DNA of 64,000 nt from an uncultured Bacteroidales bacterium (GTDB lineage Bacteria > Bacteroidota > Bacteroidia > Bacteroidales > UBA932): NCBI GenBank assembly GCA_900541925.1, contig UQMB01000010.1, positions 1 to 64,000 of the forward strand. The letters run 5' to 3'. Below, one piece after another: positions 1-8,415 of the stretch. A model generated the notes under the pieces. That model saw nothing but the letters and a program-made list of their open reading frames with translations, had not been told where the DNA came from and made no database searches. The position numbers and the translations under genes are program-made. Positions within the stretch are counted from its first letter, which is position 1. Every line of letters begins with the position of its first letter.

Positions 1-3
1 GAA

Positions 4-54
4 AGTCAACTAAAATCAGGTATAAAAAACAAAACCGAGTCAACCTAAATCAGG
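4..54. repeat. Pair of 17-base direct repeats at the window edge
   Basis: Bases 4-20 and 38-54 are two near-identical 17-mers (AGTCAAC..AAATCAGG, 15 of 17 matching) with a 34-base period. With only two units next to the window edge it cannot be told whether this is the end of a longer array, paired protein-binding sites or chance. Confidence 0.5.
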
Positions 55-64
55 AAAACACAGG

Positions 65-95
65 CGGTACGGGAAACCCCGGGTTTGCCGTACCG
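65..95. repeat. Short inverted repeat
   Basis: Arms 65-79 and 81-95 (CGGTACGG...CCGTACCG) are complementary with a single mismatch and almost no loop, so a folded form must open a few central pairs. No T-run follows on either side, so it is not a clear terminator. It lies in the 543-base stretch without a gene at the left edge. Confidence 0.5.
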
Positions 96-128
96 GACTT
101 TTACCCCGCCGGACTTTCACGCGCGGGA

Positions 129-169
129 AGGCTCGGCACAGAAAACCCATGCTTTTCTGTGCCGAGCCT
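129..169. repeat. Perfect 17-bp inverted repeat with 7-base loop
   Basis: Bases 129-145 and 153-169 are exactly complementary and the loop is CCCATGC. The A-run and T-run lie on the loop side of the stem, the wrong place for an intrinsic terminator, where the T-run should follow the stem. The remaining bases to 334 hold only short spurious reading frames on both strands, with no start context or recognisable protein. Confidence 0.7.
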
Positions 170-334
170 GCTGTATCGGTGTCGGGCTTCCGGTTCTTCT
201 GCCACGGCGCGCAGGCTTTCCCCGTCGGTCTGCGCGGTGCGGCGGCATTCTGCGGGACAAACTGCGTGAAACTCCGGTCAGCCTCTGCGCCACAATCAAG
301 GTATTATTTTTGATGTTGGTATTGAGCGCTGAAG

Positions 335-380
335 AATAAGTTGCCTGAGGTGATGCAACCTGTTTTTAGCGATTACTTAC
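335..380 (+). repeat. AT-rich intergenic repeat, copy A
   Basis: AATAAGTTGCC, then GGTGATGCAA, then TTTTTAGCGATTACTTA. The same string of blocks recurs at 13675-13731, and a shortened form at 33919-33951. This copy also pairs GTTGC with GCAAC across ten bases. All three copies lie between genes and point the same way on the chromosome, whichever way the neighbouring genes run. Confidence 0.6.
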
Positions 381-404
381 ACGGCGAAGACTTTGCTTTG
401 TCCC

Positions 405-507
405 GGTGGAGGCCATACTCCGGAAGGGGGCATAGTCCGAGAGGGGCCATAGTCCGGTGGAGGCCATAGTCCGGTGGAGGCCATAGTCCAGGAGGGGCGG
501 CATAGAC
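405..507 (+). repeat. 17-bp tandem repeat, six units
   Basis: Units begin at 405, 422, 439, 456, 473 and 490. The consensus is GGTGGAGGCCATAGTCC; units four and five are identical and the last is one base longer and degenerate. The array ends 36 bases before the start codon of the EFR1-type gene. As 17 is not a multiple of three and no credible protein crosses it, it is probably a non-coding minisatellite that could vary in copy number. Confidence 0.8.
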
Positions 508-543
508 AACAGAAAGTGACAGAATCATCAGCATCAAGACCAA

Positions 544-1317
544 ATGGTATTCTATTTTTCAGGTACTGGCAACAGTGAACATGTGGCGCGCCGGCTGGCG
601 CAGGCCACGGGGGAAACTTGTGTCTCAATGACAGACTGCGTGAACGATGGCGAGTTCACATTTTCCCTATGCCCTGACGAGCGTGTCGGTTTCGTGGCCC
701 CGGTATATTTCTGGGGGCTTCCCGACATCGTCGTGAGATTTATGGACAAGCTGAGACTCACAGGCTTGCACCGGAATTTCATTTACCATACGGTCACATG
801 CGGCACTACCACGGGACAGGCTCATTACATGATGCAGAAGATCCTGAAAGGCAAAGGTTTGTGGCTTGATGCGAAATATAGTGTAAGGATGGTGGATGTC
901 TGGACTCCTATGTTTGATCTGTCAAATCACGAGAAGTGCTTGCGCAAAACCTCCGGGGCGGAAAAGCATATCGACAAGGTGGCGGAGATGGTCGTGTCCC
1001 GCAAGGCCGGCAACTACGACCGTCTGAGCCTCGTGCACTGGCTGGCTAAGTGGTATTACCGCACCTACGAGAATCAGCGCGGGACGAGGCATTTCCATGT
1101 GATGAAGGACAGGTGTACGGGTTGCGGGCTATGTGCCCGCCAATGTCCGGAGCATGCCATAGAGTGCAGGGACGGTCATCCGGTCTGGGTCAAAGAGAAA
1201 TGTACTCTGTGCCTGAAATGCCTGCACCACTGCCCGGGGTTTGCCATACAATACGGCAGGCACACGATTAACCATGGACAGTTCGTATATCCGGCAAAAC
1301 CGGGAAGCGGAAAGTAG
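544..1317 (+). CDS. EFR1-family flavodoxin/ferredoxin protein
   Basis: This 257-residue protein joins an N-terminal flavodoxin-like half to a C-terminal bacterial ferredoxin. The FMN phosphate loop reads FSGTGNS near residues 5-11. Two CxxCxxCxxxCP clusters at C191-C201 and C220-C230 should each hold a 4Fe-4S centre. Known EFR1 family members have this arrangement and are presumed cytoplasmic electron carriers; their partners are mostly unknown, and no partner enzyme is encoded nearby. The ATG at 544 sits exactly where family members begin. The gene stands alone and faces the galactanase operon tail to tail, with an inverted-repeat element between them. The 17-bp array just upstream could affect its expression. 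Confidence 0.85.
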   Translation: MVFYFSGTGNSEHVARRLAQATGETCVSMTDCVNDGEFTFSLCPDERVGFVAPVYFWGLPDIVVRFMDKLRLTGLHRNFIYHTVTCGTTTGQAHYMMQKILKGKGLWLDAKYSVRMVDVWTPMFDLSNHEKCLRKTSGAEKHIDKVAEMVVSRKAGNYDRLSLVHWLAKWYYRTYENQRGTRHFHVMKDRCTGCGLCARQCPEHAIECRDGHPVWVKEKCTLCLKCLHHCPGFAIQYGRHTINHGQFVYPAKPGSGK

Positions 1318-1336
1318 AAATCTTCTTCTTGACATC

Positions 1337-1353
1337 CTGCCCGTAGCGGGCAG
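1337..1353 (+). terminator. Small hairpin after the EFR1-type gene
   Basis: CTGCCCG and CGGGCAG pair over a three-base loop, 19 bases after the stop codon, and are followed by ATTT. The T-run is weak. It may act as a terminator or as an outer helix of the larger element that begins at 1357. Confidence 0.4.
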
Positions 1354-1356
1354 ATT

Positions 1357-1502
1357 TCCGTCAGGCTCGGTCACGGGCACCCTCTCCAGACAGCGTTCTG
1401 CCGGGGGGACGCAAGACCGACCCGCCCTGGCAGACCCCCTCGGTCACGCGATATCCGACAGGGTGCGCTGTAGGGCATCCTCACGTGACCGAGCCTGACG
1501 GA
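1357..1502. repeat. Inverted-repeat intergenic element, copy 1
   Basis: The 146-base unit has perfect 19-bp terminal inverted repeats (1357-1375 and 1484-1502; TCCGTCAGGCTCGGTCACG and its complement). A second, clearly alignable copy is at 12177-12329. An internal CTCGGTCACG repeats the end motif directly. Both copies lie between convergent genes. It encodes no plausible protein. A MITE, a REP/BIME-like element or a structured 3'-end element are the candidates. Confidence 0.75.
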
Positions 1503-1550
1503 TTCGTCAAAACGCGGGGGCGGATCCCCGGAGGACGCGCCCCGTCGCCG

Positions 1551-2723
1551 TCAGTTGGCCGGCTTCTCGCCAGGCTCGAAGTCCCAGATTCTCGGGTTGC
1601 CGTCGAACCTGTCAAGCGGGAAGGCGTACTTCTCGAACGCGGTTACGATTGGCTTTGCCACGTGCGTCCTGTCATCGAAAAAGCCCCTGCCGGCAAACAT
1701 CGGCTCCCACCAGAAAACGCCGAGCCCCATGTGGTCCGGAGCGGCCATGACAATCTCGTTGACAGCCTGGAACCACTCCTTCTGCCCCTCCGGAGTCTCC
1801 GGAAGCGGCCCTCTCTCTCCCTTCTTCTCGAAGTATCCGGACGGCTCCGAGTAATACCCGGTCTCTATGACTATCACTGGTTTTCCGAATTTCTTGATGG
1901 TATAATAGAGGTTGTCCCTGAGATCCATGAGGGTCCCGTGTGACCACGGATAGAACGAGTAGCCGATGATGTCATAGTCCATCTTGTACTCCTGCATCTT
2001 CGTGAAGAAGGTGTCGGTGAAATCAAGGTCTCCACCGAAATCGACATGAAGCATCACCCGGATGGACGGGCTGACCTCACGGATCGCCTTCGCCCCGGCG
2101 CTGATATACTCCGTGAATTCCTTCCAATGGCTGAGGTGCTTCTTCTCCTCGCCGTAATAGACGCGCCCGTCGGGCCAGAAGGCCCCGTTGCTGATCTCGT
2201 TGCCGACCTGCACTATCTCAGGGCACACCCCGTTCTCGTCAAGGGTGGAGACCACGTGATAGACATAATCATGGAAAGCCGCGACCCTTTCCGCGTGTGA
2301 CATGTCTTTGAATGACTTCGGCATGGGCTGGGTCATGGGATTCGACCAGCCGTCCGCCATCATGAAGTCCAGCGCGAAATGATAGTTGTGCTCCTTGAGT
2401 TTCCGGGCCCCTTCAAGCATGTTGTCCAGCCCTTGGCCGAGGCGCGAAGGTTCGTTGCAGACCATCAGGCGCCCCCAATTGTAGCCGTGGTCCGCGAATA
2501 TCTGCCACGGAGACTTCTCGGTGCCGTCTATGTCATAATATGCGGCTCCGGCATGTTCAGCCCGGTTGACGAACGAGAGGTCAAGCCCGAAGGCATAGGG
2601 GTTGTCGAACGGCAGTTGGCCTTTCGGGAATGAGACATCGCTCTGCGGGCTCTTGCACGCCACCATCGAGCCGGCGAGCATGATTGAAAGGAAGATCTTT
2701 TTTATATATTGGCACTGTTTCAT
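1551..2723 (-). CDS. GH53 endo-beta-1,4-galactanase lipoprotein
   Basis: This 390-residue enzyme should cut beta-1,4-galactan, the side chain of rhamnogalacturonan I. The lipobox ends at Cys23 (AGSMVAC), so it is an anchored lipoprotein, possibly on the cell surface. The GH53 barrel runs from about residue 43 to 375. Glu176 in VGNEISNG is the expected acid/base and Glu287 in IETGY the expected nucleophile. It is the last gene of the leftward run from the GH2 gene, 28 bases after the SGNH esterase gene. The three together would trim acetyl groups, cut galactan and release galactose. No SusCD pair lies in this run, so uptake genes must be elsewhere. Confidence 0.92.
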   Translation of the reverse strand: MKQCQYIKKIFLSIMLAGSMVACKSPQSDVSFPKGQLPFDNPYAFGLDLSFVNRAEHAGAAYYDIDGTEKSPWQIFADHGYNWGRLMVCNEPSRLGQGLDNMLEGARKLKEHNYHFALDFMMADGWSNPMTQPMPKSFKDMSHAERVAAFHDYVYHVVSTLDENGVCPEIVQVGNEISNGAFWPDGRVYYGEEKKHLSHWKEFTEYISAGAKAIREVSPSIRVMLHVDFGGDLDFTDTFFTKMQEYKMDYDIIGYSFYPWSHGTLMDLRDNLYYTIKKFGKPVIVIETGYYSEPSGYFEKKGERGPLPETPEGQKEWFQAVNEIVMAAPDHMGLGVFWWEPMFAGRGFFDDRTHVAKPIVTAFEKYAFPLDRFDGNPRIWDFEPGEKPAN

Positions 2724-2751
2724 CTGGACAGTAATCTGTGTGGTTTATAAA

Positions 2752-4419
2752 TTATTTCAGCGTCTTGCGGAGCGGGAGTTTGCGCAGGCCCCGTATGCCT
2801 TTGACGACACTTTGGGCGTTGCGCTCGGCTCCGAGCTGCGAAGAGTGGGTGTGGTCGCGCTGGAAGTGCTTGTCGGCCTGGTCTGCCGGCAGTTTGTCGA
2901 GGGCCGCTGCGGAGATTTCGTTGAGGTCGATAAACCAGGCTCCGGCCTGCTCTGCGGCCTCGCGGCTCCATTCCTTGTAGTCCTTGTCGCGGAGGATCTT
3001 GCCGTCCTCGCCACGCATGTTGCGAGGAGTGATGCTCAGGACGATAGGCGTGGCGCCCTTCTCCCTGGCGTCGAGGCAGAACTTGCGGATGTACCAGCCG
3101 AAACTGTAGATTCCTTCGTTGAGGCCTGTCGGCTCCATCTTCATCAGTTCCTTCTCGTCACCGTTGCCCTTGAGTTCCCCGCGTGCCTTGCCGGTGTTGA
3201 TCGGGCCGCCGTCGTTGTGCCCGAACTGGATCAGCACATAGTCGCCCGGACGCAGTTCGTCGTAGACGACATTCCATCGTCCCTCGTCCAGGAAGGTCCT
3301 GGCACTGCGCCCTGCCTTGGCGTGGTTGTCTACGGATATCTTCTTGGGGTTGAAGTACTTGCTTATTACCTGGCCCCAGCCGACCATGCCGCTCTCAGGG
3401 GTGTTGTCAATCTTGCCGGTGGAGTCCCCTATGATGAAGAGCACCGGCTTGCCTTCCTCCCTCAACGCGCTTTCGTAGCGCTTCTCCGGGAGGAGATAGG
3501 AGGCGAGGCCGATGTCAGGTCGCTTGCGCAGTTCCTGGGCGAAGGTCTCGGCGTTGATGACAGCCCCGAAAGATGATGGGTGGATGTGGTCGCTGTAGTA
3601 GAGATATTCCACCTTGGCGGAGTCGAAGACATTGTTGTACTTGTCGCAGATTGCGCTGTTGAAGTCGATGAACGGCACCCCTTTCTCCTCTGCGACCGCC
3701 TTGATCACCTCGGTCTTGTCAGTGCTCGGGTGAATCTTGCCGTCCTCGCCGCGGCCCTTGCGTGAAGTGAGCGAGAGGAGCAGCGGATTGGCTCCGCGTG
3801 CCCGGATCTCGTCGACATAGATGCGCAGGTATTCGCCGTAGGTGTAGATCCTCTCGCGTGTGCCGTTGCCCGGGAGAATCACCTCGGTGTATTCCTTGCC
3901 CGCTCCCGGAAGAAGGCCGCGGAAACGCCCGTCAGCCATCTCGCGGCCGCCGCTGCGGTCGTTGTGCCCGAGCTGGATGATGACCCAGTCGCCCGGCCTC
4001 ATCGCGTGCAGGGCAGGGAAGAGCCAGGTTTTGTAGAACGAGCGGGTGCTCTCTCCGCCGAGGGCGTGGTTCTCTACCGTTATCCGGCTAGTGTCGAACC
4101 AGTTCTGGATGAAGTAGCCCCAGCCCCACTGGCCGTTGCTGCCGTTGCCGTCGACCTCGGTGCGCATCGTTGAGTCTCCGATAAGGAAGAGCACGGGGTT
4201 GTCACCCTTGCGGTGCGAGCCTGGTACGGGGCGCTCGGTATAATATCTGTTGAGGCTGTCGAGCACGGTGCCGAAGTCGGCCCCTGTCGCCTTGGCGAGT
4301 TCGCGGGCTTCAGATGGGATCCTGCGGAACTCCGCATCCGGATCGAGTATGCCCGTCTGGGCGAAGCAGGCAGCCCCGCAAAGGAGCAGCGCCGCACTGG
4401 TCAATATATTGAGTCTCAT
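2752..4419 (-). CDS. Tandem SGNH-hydrolase rhamnogalacturonan acetylesterase-like protein
   Basis: This 555-residue exported protein carries two SGNH/GDSL esterase domains. The first (about 70-310) has IGDSTMR with catalytic Ser83 and an HND block, and ends in SDHIHPS. The second (about 322-545) has IGDSTGK with Ser333, its own HND block, and HTHSS near the end. Related single-domain enzymes remove acetyl esters from pectin, notably rhamnogalacturonan. The N-terminal signal is followed by CFAQTG, so it is probably periplasmic rather than lipid-anchored. The start codon is one base after the stop of the GH2 gene, so translation is probably coupled. The duplicated domain is known in Bacteroidota but less common than the single one. 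Substrate is inferred from the galactan-acting neighbours. Confidence 0.87.
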   Translation of the reverse strand: MRLNILTSAALLLCGAACFAQTGILDPDAEFRRIPSEARELAKATGADFGTVLDSLNRYYTERPVPGSHRKGDNPVLFLIGDSTMRTEVDGNGSNGQWGWGYFIQNWFDTSRITVENHALGGESTRSFYKTWLFPALHAMRPGDWVIIQLGHNDRSGGREMADGRFRGLLPGAGKEYTEVILPGNGTRERIYTYGEYLRIYVDEIRARGANPLLLSLTSRKGRGEDGKIHPSTDKTEVIKAVAEEKGVPFIDFNSAICDKYNNVFDSAKVEYLYYSDHIHPSSFGAVINAETFAQELRKRPDIGLASYLLPEKRYESALREEGKPVLFIIGDSTGKIDNTPESGMVGWGQVISKYFNPKKISVDNHAKAGRSARTFLDEGRWNVVYDELRPGDYVLIQFGHNDGGPINTGKARGELKGNGDEKELMKMEPTGLNEGIYSFGWYIRKFCLDAREKGATPIVLSITPRNMRGEDGKILRDKDYKEWSREAAEQAGAWFIDLNEISAAALDKLPADQADKHFQRDHTHSSQLGAERNAQSVVKGIRGLRKLPLRKTLK

Positions 4420-4420
4420 A

Positions 4421-7400
4421 TCAATACTTAAGGTTTACGACTTTCTCTGAATCCCCGTTGACCGGCACGACTGTGAAACTGTAACTGTTGTCCACGCTCT
4501 CGTCGATGATGTAGCGAGGGTTGATCGGGGCTCCCCATGAGTTGTCTCCGCCTATGCCCATCATCACCTTGTCGATGCAGAGCTCCACATAGTCACGCGG
4601 CTTGATGTCGTTGATGTGGGTCTGGCGGCGTCCGTTGGTCACGTCGACATCCTGGTTGTTGTAGTAGTTGGTCTGTACAGGGCGGCCGCTCTCTGCGGAG
4701 TCGAAGTCTTCCACGGAGGAGCGCAGCGCGTTGAACTCGAAGCTGCCGTCGGCCACCACCGCGAGCCCCTTGCCCGAGCCGTCCGTGAATGTGGCCCAGC
4801 GCACATCGGTGCGGTGCCCGTTCTCCTGCGGTCGGATGTACGGGAAGTACATCTCCTCGGCCGTCGTCTCATAGATTCCGAGCAGTGATCCGGTCTTGCG
4901 GTCCCAATAATTCTCTCCTTCGCCGCGTCCGTAGTAGCTGACATTGTGCATGGAGACAGGAATCCTGAGTCTCAGGCCGATACGAGGCAGGGTAGGGCGG
5001 TCCCTGCGTGCCTGGCTGTCGCCTGAAGGCTGCACGGCGGAAAGGGTGGCGGCGATGCGCACCGCTCCGTCCGGACGTATGGTGTAGGTGACGGTGAAGT
5101 CTCGCTCCATCTGTCTGTAGACGGCTTTCACTATGGCGACCCCGCCTTTCGCGCGGCCGCTGAGCGAGGTGACGTTGAACTCCCCGGATGCCTTCTTCCA
5201 GCCTTCCGAGCGCGCCGGGAGGCGGTTGCCGTAGTCGTTGTCGGTCGGTCCTCTCCAGAAGTTCGGCCTGAAACCGAAGTCTTTGTCAATATACTCCGTG
5301 CCGTTCACCTTGTATGAGCTGACTGCGCCCTCCCTGCGGTCGAACACGAACTCTACCGCATCGCCTTTGACGGTGAGGGACGACCCGTCGTCGGTGATGT
5401 TGAACTTGCCCTTGGCTGTGGCCGCGGCAGGCTTGACGCCTTCGCAGCCGAGGCTGAACTGCTCGTATCCGGCCACGTGGCCCTTGCTCAGGCCGAGGCT
5501 GGCGTTGCGCACGAGAGCCTTGACGGTGAGGAGGTATTCCACTCCCGGTTTGCGTTCACCCGTCCTGAACGGTATGGTGGCGATGCCGCTCTGCTCCGGC
5601 TCCACGTCCGGGCCTGCGAAACTGCCCCTGTCGATGACGACCCCGTCGGCCGTCACCTCGAAGCTGTAGTCATACTCGTTGAGGTTGGTGAAGAAGTGGC
5701 GGTTGGTGATCTTGATCTTGCTCCTGGAGAGGTCCTCGGCCTCGAAGAGGAAGTTCTGGTAGACCTTCTTGACCTCGGTCATGGCAGGGTGAGGCTTCCT
5801 GTCAGGGGAGATGAGCCCGTTGCAGCAGAAGTTGCCGTCGGACGGGGTCTGGAACCCGAAATCCCCGCCGTAGCTCCAGAACCCGCCGTCGCGGTCCACC
5901 CAGAATCCCTGGTCCACCCAGTCCCAGATGTATCCGCCCTGCATCTGGCGCGCGTTGTAGAACACGTTCCAGAGATCGACGAGGTCGCCGGTACTGTTGC
6001 CCATGGAGTGGGAGTACTCGCAGGCGATGTATGGCTTGGTGAGCTTGCGGCTGTCCGTCGCCTTGAGGCTGGACTCGCTCGGGTACATCGGCCATATGAT
6101 GTCTGTGTCGCGCTCGCTGCCTGCGCCGCCATATACAATAGGGCGCATTTTCTCTTTGGCGCGGAGCACATCGTAGCAGTTGTAGAAGTTGACGCCGTTG
6201 CTGCACTCGTTGCCGAGGGAGAATATCACCACGCAGGCGAAGTTCTTGGTGCGCTCGTACATGTTGAGTTCGCGCTCAAGCTGCAGCGGGTAGACGCTCG
6301 GGTCGTTGGCGAAGCCTCTCCATCCGTGGCTCTCGACATTGGCCTCGCTGCAGACATAGAAGCCGTACTCGTCGCAGAGCTCATAGAAGCGGCGCTGCTG
6401 CGGATAGTGGCTGGTGCGGATGGCGTTGATGTTGTGCTGCTTCATCAGGTCGAAGTCCTTGCGCATCACCTCCTCGGACACGACATGTCCGCTGTACGGG
6501 GCGTGCTCGTGGATATTCACTCCCTTGATCATCACGCGCTTGCCATTGATGTAGTAATCTGTCCCCACTATGAATGAACTGCGGAACCCGACCTTGTGGG
6601 AGGTGTATTCGATAGTTCCGTCCGGGTTGGTCACGGCGAGCAGGGCTGTATAGAGCGACGGTTTCTCCGCGCTCCATGCGTCCGCGTTCATCACGCAGTG
6701 GCTGAACTGGACATAGTCTCCCGCGGTGAGGTCGTCTCCGGTCGGGTCGACGTATGCCTTGCGGGTCTCGCTCCATATGGTCTTGCCGGAAGGGTCGAGG
6801 AGGCTGAGGTTCAGCTTCACCTTGCCCGTGGCGCCGCCAAGATTGGCGAGCTTGACCTTGTAGTCGAGCATGCCGTGCTTGAATGTCGGGTCGAGAGGAG
6901 AGTCCACCACGATGTCCCTGATGAGGATCTGGGGGCGGGAGGTCAGGTAGACGTCGCGCTCGATGCCGCTCACTCTCCAGAAGTCCTGGCACTCATAGTA
7001 GCTTCCTGTCGACCAGCGGTGCACTTCAAGCGCCAGCAGGTTCCTGCCCGGCTGGAGGTACGGGGTGATGTTGAACTCTGCCGGGTCCTTGGAATCCTCG
7101 GTGTATCCGGCCTTCTGCCCGTTGACATAGAGCCAGCAGGCCGACTTGACTCCTCCCAGCTGGAGGAAAACCTCGCGTCCGTCCCAGTCGGAGGGCACGG
7201 AGAACCACATCCTGTACGCTCCCCCCGGGATTTTGTCGGGGAAGGCCGGCTCTTTCTTGGCTCCGGTGTTCGGGTCCATCTCGAAAGGGGAGTTGATGTA
7301 GATAGGAGTGCCGTAGCCGTTGAACTCCCAGTTGGAAGGGACTGCTATGCGCCCCCAGGCGGAGTCATCGTAATCGTTTGTCCAGAAGTTTTCCGGGAGC

Positions 7401-7633
7401 TCCCTGAAATCCTCGGCATAGGAGAAGTTCCACTCCCCGTTGAGGCATTTGTAGTATTCCGAGCCGGAGTAATCAGCTTGGAGGGCCTTTTCGCGGCTTC
7501 CGAAGAGCATGTAGTCGGCATGCGGGTATTCCTTGCCCCAGGCAGGGACGGAGCGGTCTTTCCACTCGTCCTGAGCCGAAGCCGACAATGCCATGGCCGT
7601 CAAGGCCACAATGGTAAAAACGGTTCTGTTCAT
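4421..7633 (-). CDS. GH2 beta-galactosidase (LacZ-type)
   Basis: This 1070-residue protein has the full long LacZ layout: signal peptide (residues 1-20), sugar-binding jelly roll, immunoglobulin-like domain, TIM barrel, and C-terminal beta domains. The acid/base is Glu476 in SLGNECSNG and the nucleophile Glu539 in ACEYSHSMGN, close to positions 461 and 537 of the E. coli enzyme. The protein probably removes terminal galactose from galactan fragments in the periplasm. It begins 21 bases after the radical SAM gene and is followed at once by the esterase and galactanase genes. No strong promoter is visible in the 21-base gap, so it may depend on read-through from purF. I give no gene symbol because GH2 enzymes of this type are numerous in Bacteroidota. 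Confidence 0.92.
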   Translation of the reverse strand: MNRTVFTIVALTAMALSASAQDEWKDRSVPAWGKEYPHADYMLFGSREKALQADYSGSEYYKCLNGEWNFSYAEDFRELPENFWTNDYDDSAWGRIAVPSNWEFNGYGTPIYINSPFEMDPNTGAKKEPAFPDKIPGGAYRMWFSVPSDWDGREVFLQLGGVKSACWLYVNGQKAGYTEDSKDPAEFNITPYLQPGRNLLALEVHRWSTGSYYECQDFWRVSGIERDVYLTSRPQILIRDIVVDSPLDPTFKHGMLDYKVKLANLGGATGKVKLNLSLLDPSGKTIWSETRKAYVDPTGDDLTAGDYVQFSHCVMNADAWSAEKPSLYTALLAVTNPDGTIEYTSHKVGFRSSFIVGTDYYINGKRVMIKGVNIHEHAPYSGHVVSEEVMRKDFDLMKQHNINAIRTSHYPQQRRFYELCDEYGFYVCSEANVESHGWRGFANDPSVYPLQLERELNMYERTKNFACVVIFSLGNECSNGVNFYNCYDVLRAKEKMRPIVYGGAGSERDTDIIWPMYPSESSLKATDSRKLTKPYIACEYSHSMGNSTGDLVDLWNVFYNARQMQGGYIWDWVDQGFWVDRDGGFWSYGGDFGFQTPSDGNFCCNGLISPDRKPHPAMTEVKKVYQNFLFEAEDLSRSKIKITNRHFFTNLNEYDYSFEVTADGVVIDRGSFAGPDVEPEQSGIATIPFRTGERKPGVEYLLTVKALVRNASLGLSKGHVAGYEQFSLGCEGVKPAAATAKGKFNITDDGSSLTVKGDAVEFVFDRREGAVSSYKVNGTEYIDKDFGFRPNFWRGPTDNDYGNRLPARSEGWKKASGEFNVTSLSGRAKGGVAIVKAVYRQMERDFTVTYTIRPDGAVRIAATLSAVQPSGDSQARRDRPTLPRIGLRLRIPVSMHNVSYYGRGEGENYWDRKTGSLLGIYETTAEEMYFPYIRPQENGHRTDVRWATFTDGSGKGLAVVADGSFEFNALRSSVEDFDSAESGRPVQTNYYNNQDVDVTNGRRQTHINDIKPRDYVELCIDKVMMGIGGDNSWGAPINPRYIIDESVDNSYSFTVVPVNGDSEKVVNLKY

Positions 7634-7654
7634 CGGTTATAAGTGTATTTGTAG

Positions 7655-8410
7655 TTATCCTCTTATGCTTATGTTGAAGCCTTCGTCCAGAAGTGGCTTG
7701 ACCAGCTGGCGCATCTGCTCCTCGTTGAACTTTTCCAGCCCCTGCTGTGGCGTCGGCCTGGCTATGGTGTACACCATAATCTCGCGAGGGCGCAGGTCTC
7801 TCACGATTTGCATCCACCCGTCCAACACTTCCGGGCTGGAGGAGTCGAAGTCGCTGCTCTTCAGGAACATAGTCTGGAGGACGAAGTCGCCGCCGAAGCC
7901 TCTGAGGGCATCGGCCACCTTGAGAGGGTCGTAGCCCGGGGCGGGATTGTTGATGCGTGCGGCGAGCTCAGCCGTCGGCGCGTCGATTTTCATTATCGGG
8001 TTGTCTACCTTGCGCAGAGCCTTGAAAACCTCCGGTATGTGGGCTCTGGTGGCGTTGGAGAGCACTGACACGGCGGCTTCAGGATAGTAGCGGCCGCGCA
8101 GCGCGAGGGTGTCGTCTATTATCTGCGGGAACTCCGGGTTGAGGGTCGGTTCCCCGTCTCCTGAGAATGTGATGGAGTCTATCCCGACCCCCTCGGCCCT
8201 CAGGCTGCGGAGCTTGTCCTCAAGCGCGTTCCGGACATCTGCCGCGCTTGGCAGAGTCTTGTCCTGCAGGCCGTCGCGGTTCCAGCCGCATTCGCAGTAG
8301 ATGCAGTCGAAGTTGCATATCTTGCCCTTCTGCGGCAGCAGGTTGATGCCCAGCGACGAGCCGAGGCGGCGGCTGTGGATCGGTCCGAACACTGTCTCTT
8401 CCCTTATCAT
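7655..8410 (-). CDS. Radical SAM protein
   Basis: This 251-residue cytoplasmic protein has a radical SAM core starting at CNFDCIYCE, with the iron-sulfur cysteines at about 32, 36 and 39 (CX3CX2C), followed by the GDGEPT segment that binds SAM. Close relatives are annotated only as Fe-S oxidoreductases or MoaA-like, so the reaction is unknown. I chose the ATG at 8410 (MIREETVFG) because an upstream in-frame start would lie inside purF and adds residues absent from the family. It starts five bases after purF, which suggests co-transcription with that gene. It is unlikely to act in glycan degradation. Confidence 0.82.
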   Translation of the reverse strand: MIREETVFGPIHSRRLGSSLGINLLPQKGKICNFDCIYCECGWNRDGLQDKTLPSAADVRNALEDKLRSLRAEGVGIDSITFSGDGEPTLNPEFPQIIDDTLALRGRYYPEAAVSVLSNATRAHIPEVFKALRKVDNPIMKIDAPTAELAARINNPAPGYDPLKVADALRGFGGDFVLQTMFLKSSDFDSSSPEVLDGWMQIVRDLRPREIMVYTIARPTPQQGLEKFNEEQMRQLVKPLLDEGFNISIRG

Positions 8411-8415
8411 GGTCT

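Noticed and set aside
85..339. Short frames on both strands in the left non-coding stretch
   Set aside because: They cross the two inverted repeats, have no ribosome site and no recognisable protein.
405..507. CRISPR array
   Set aside because: The 17-bp units are directly joined with no spacers and there is no cas gene.
377..628. Minus-strand frame with repeated Trp/Pro-rich segments
   Set aside because: The repetition is only the 17-bp DNA array read in changing frames; it also overlaps the start of the EFR1-type gene.
1129..1498. Coding frames across inverted-repeat copy 1
   Set aside because: They are not conserved in copy 2 and consist of translated inverted repeat.
5477..6577. 366-codon frame opposite the GH2 gene
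   Set aside because: It lies wholly inside the beta-galactosidase gene, including the catalytic region, and its Val/Ala/Glu-rich composition is typical of a shadow frame.
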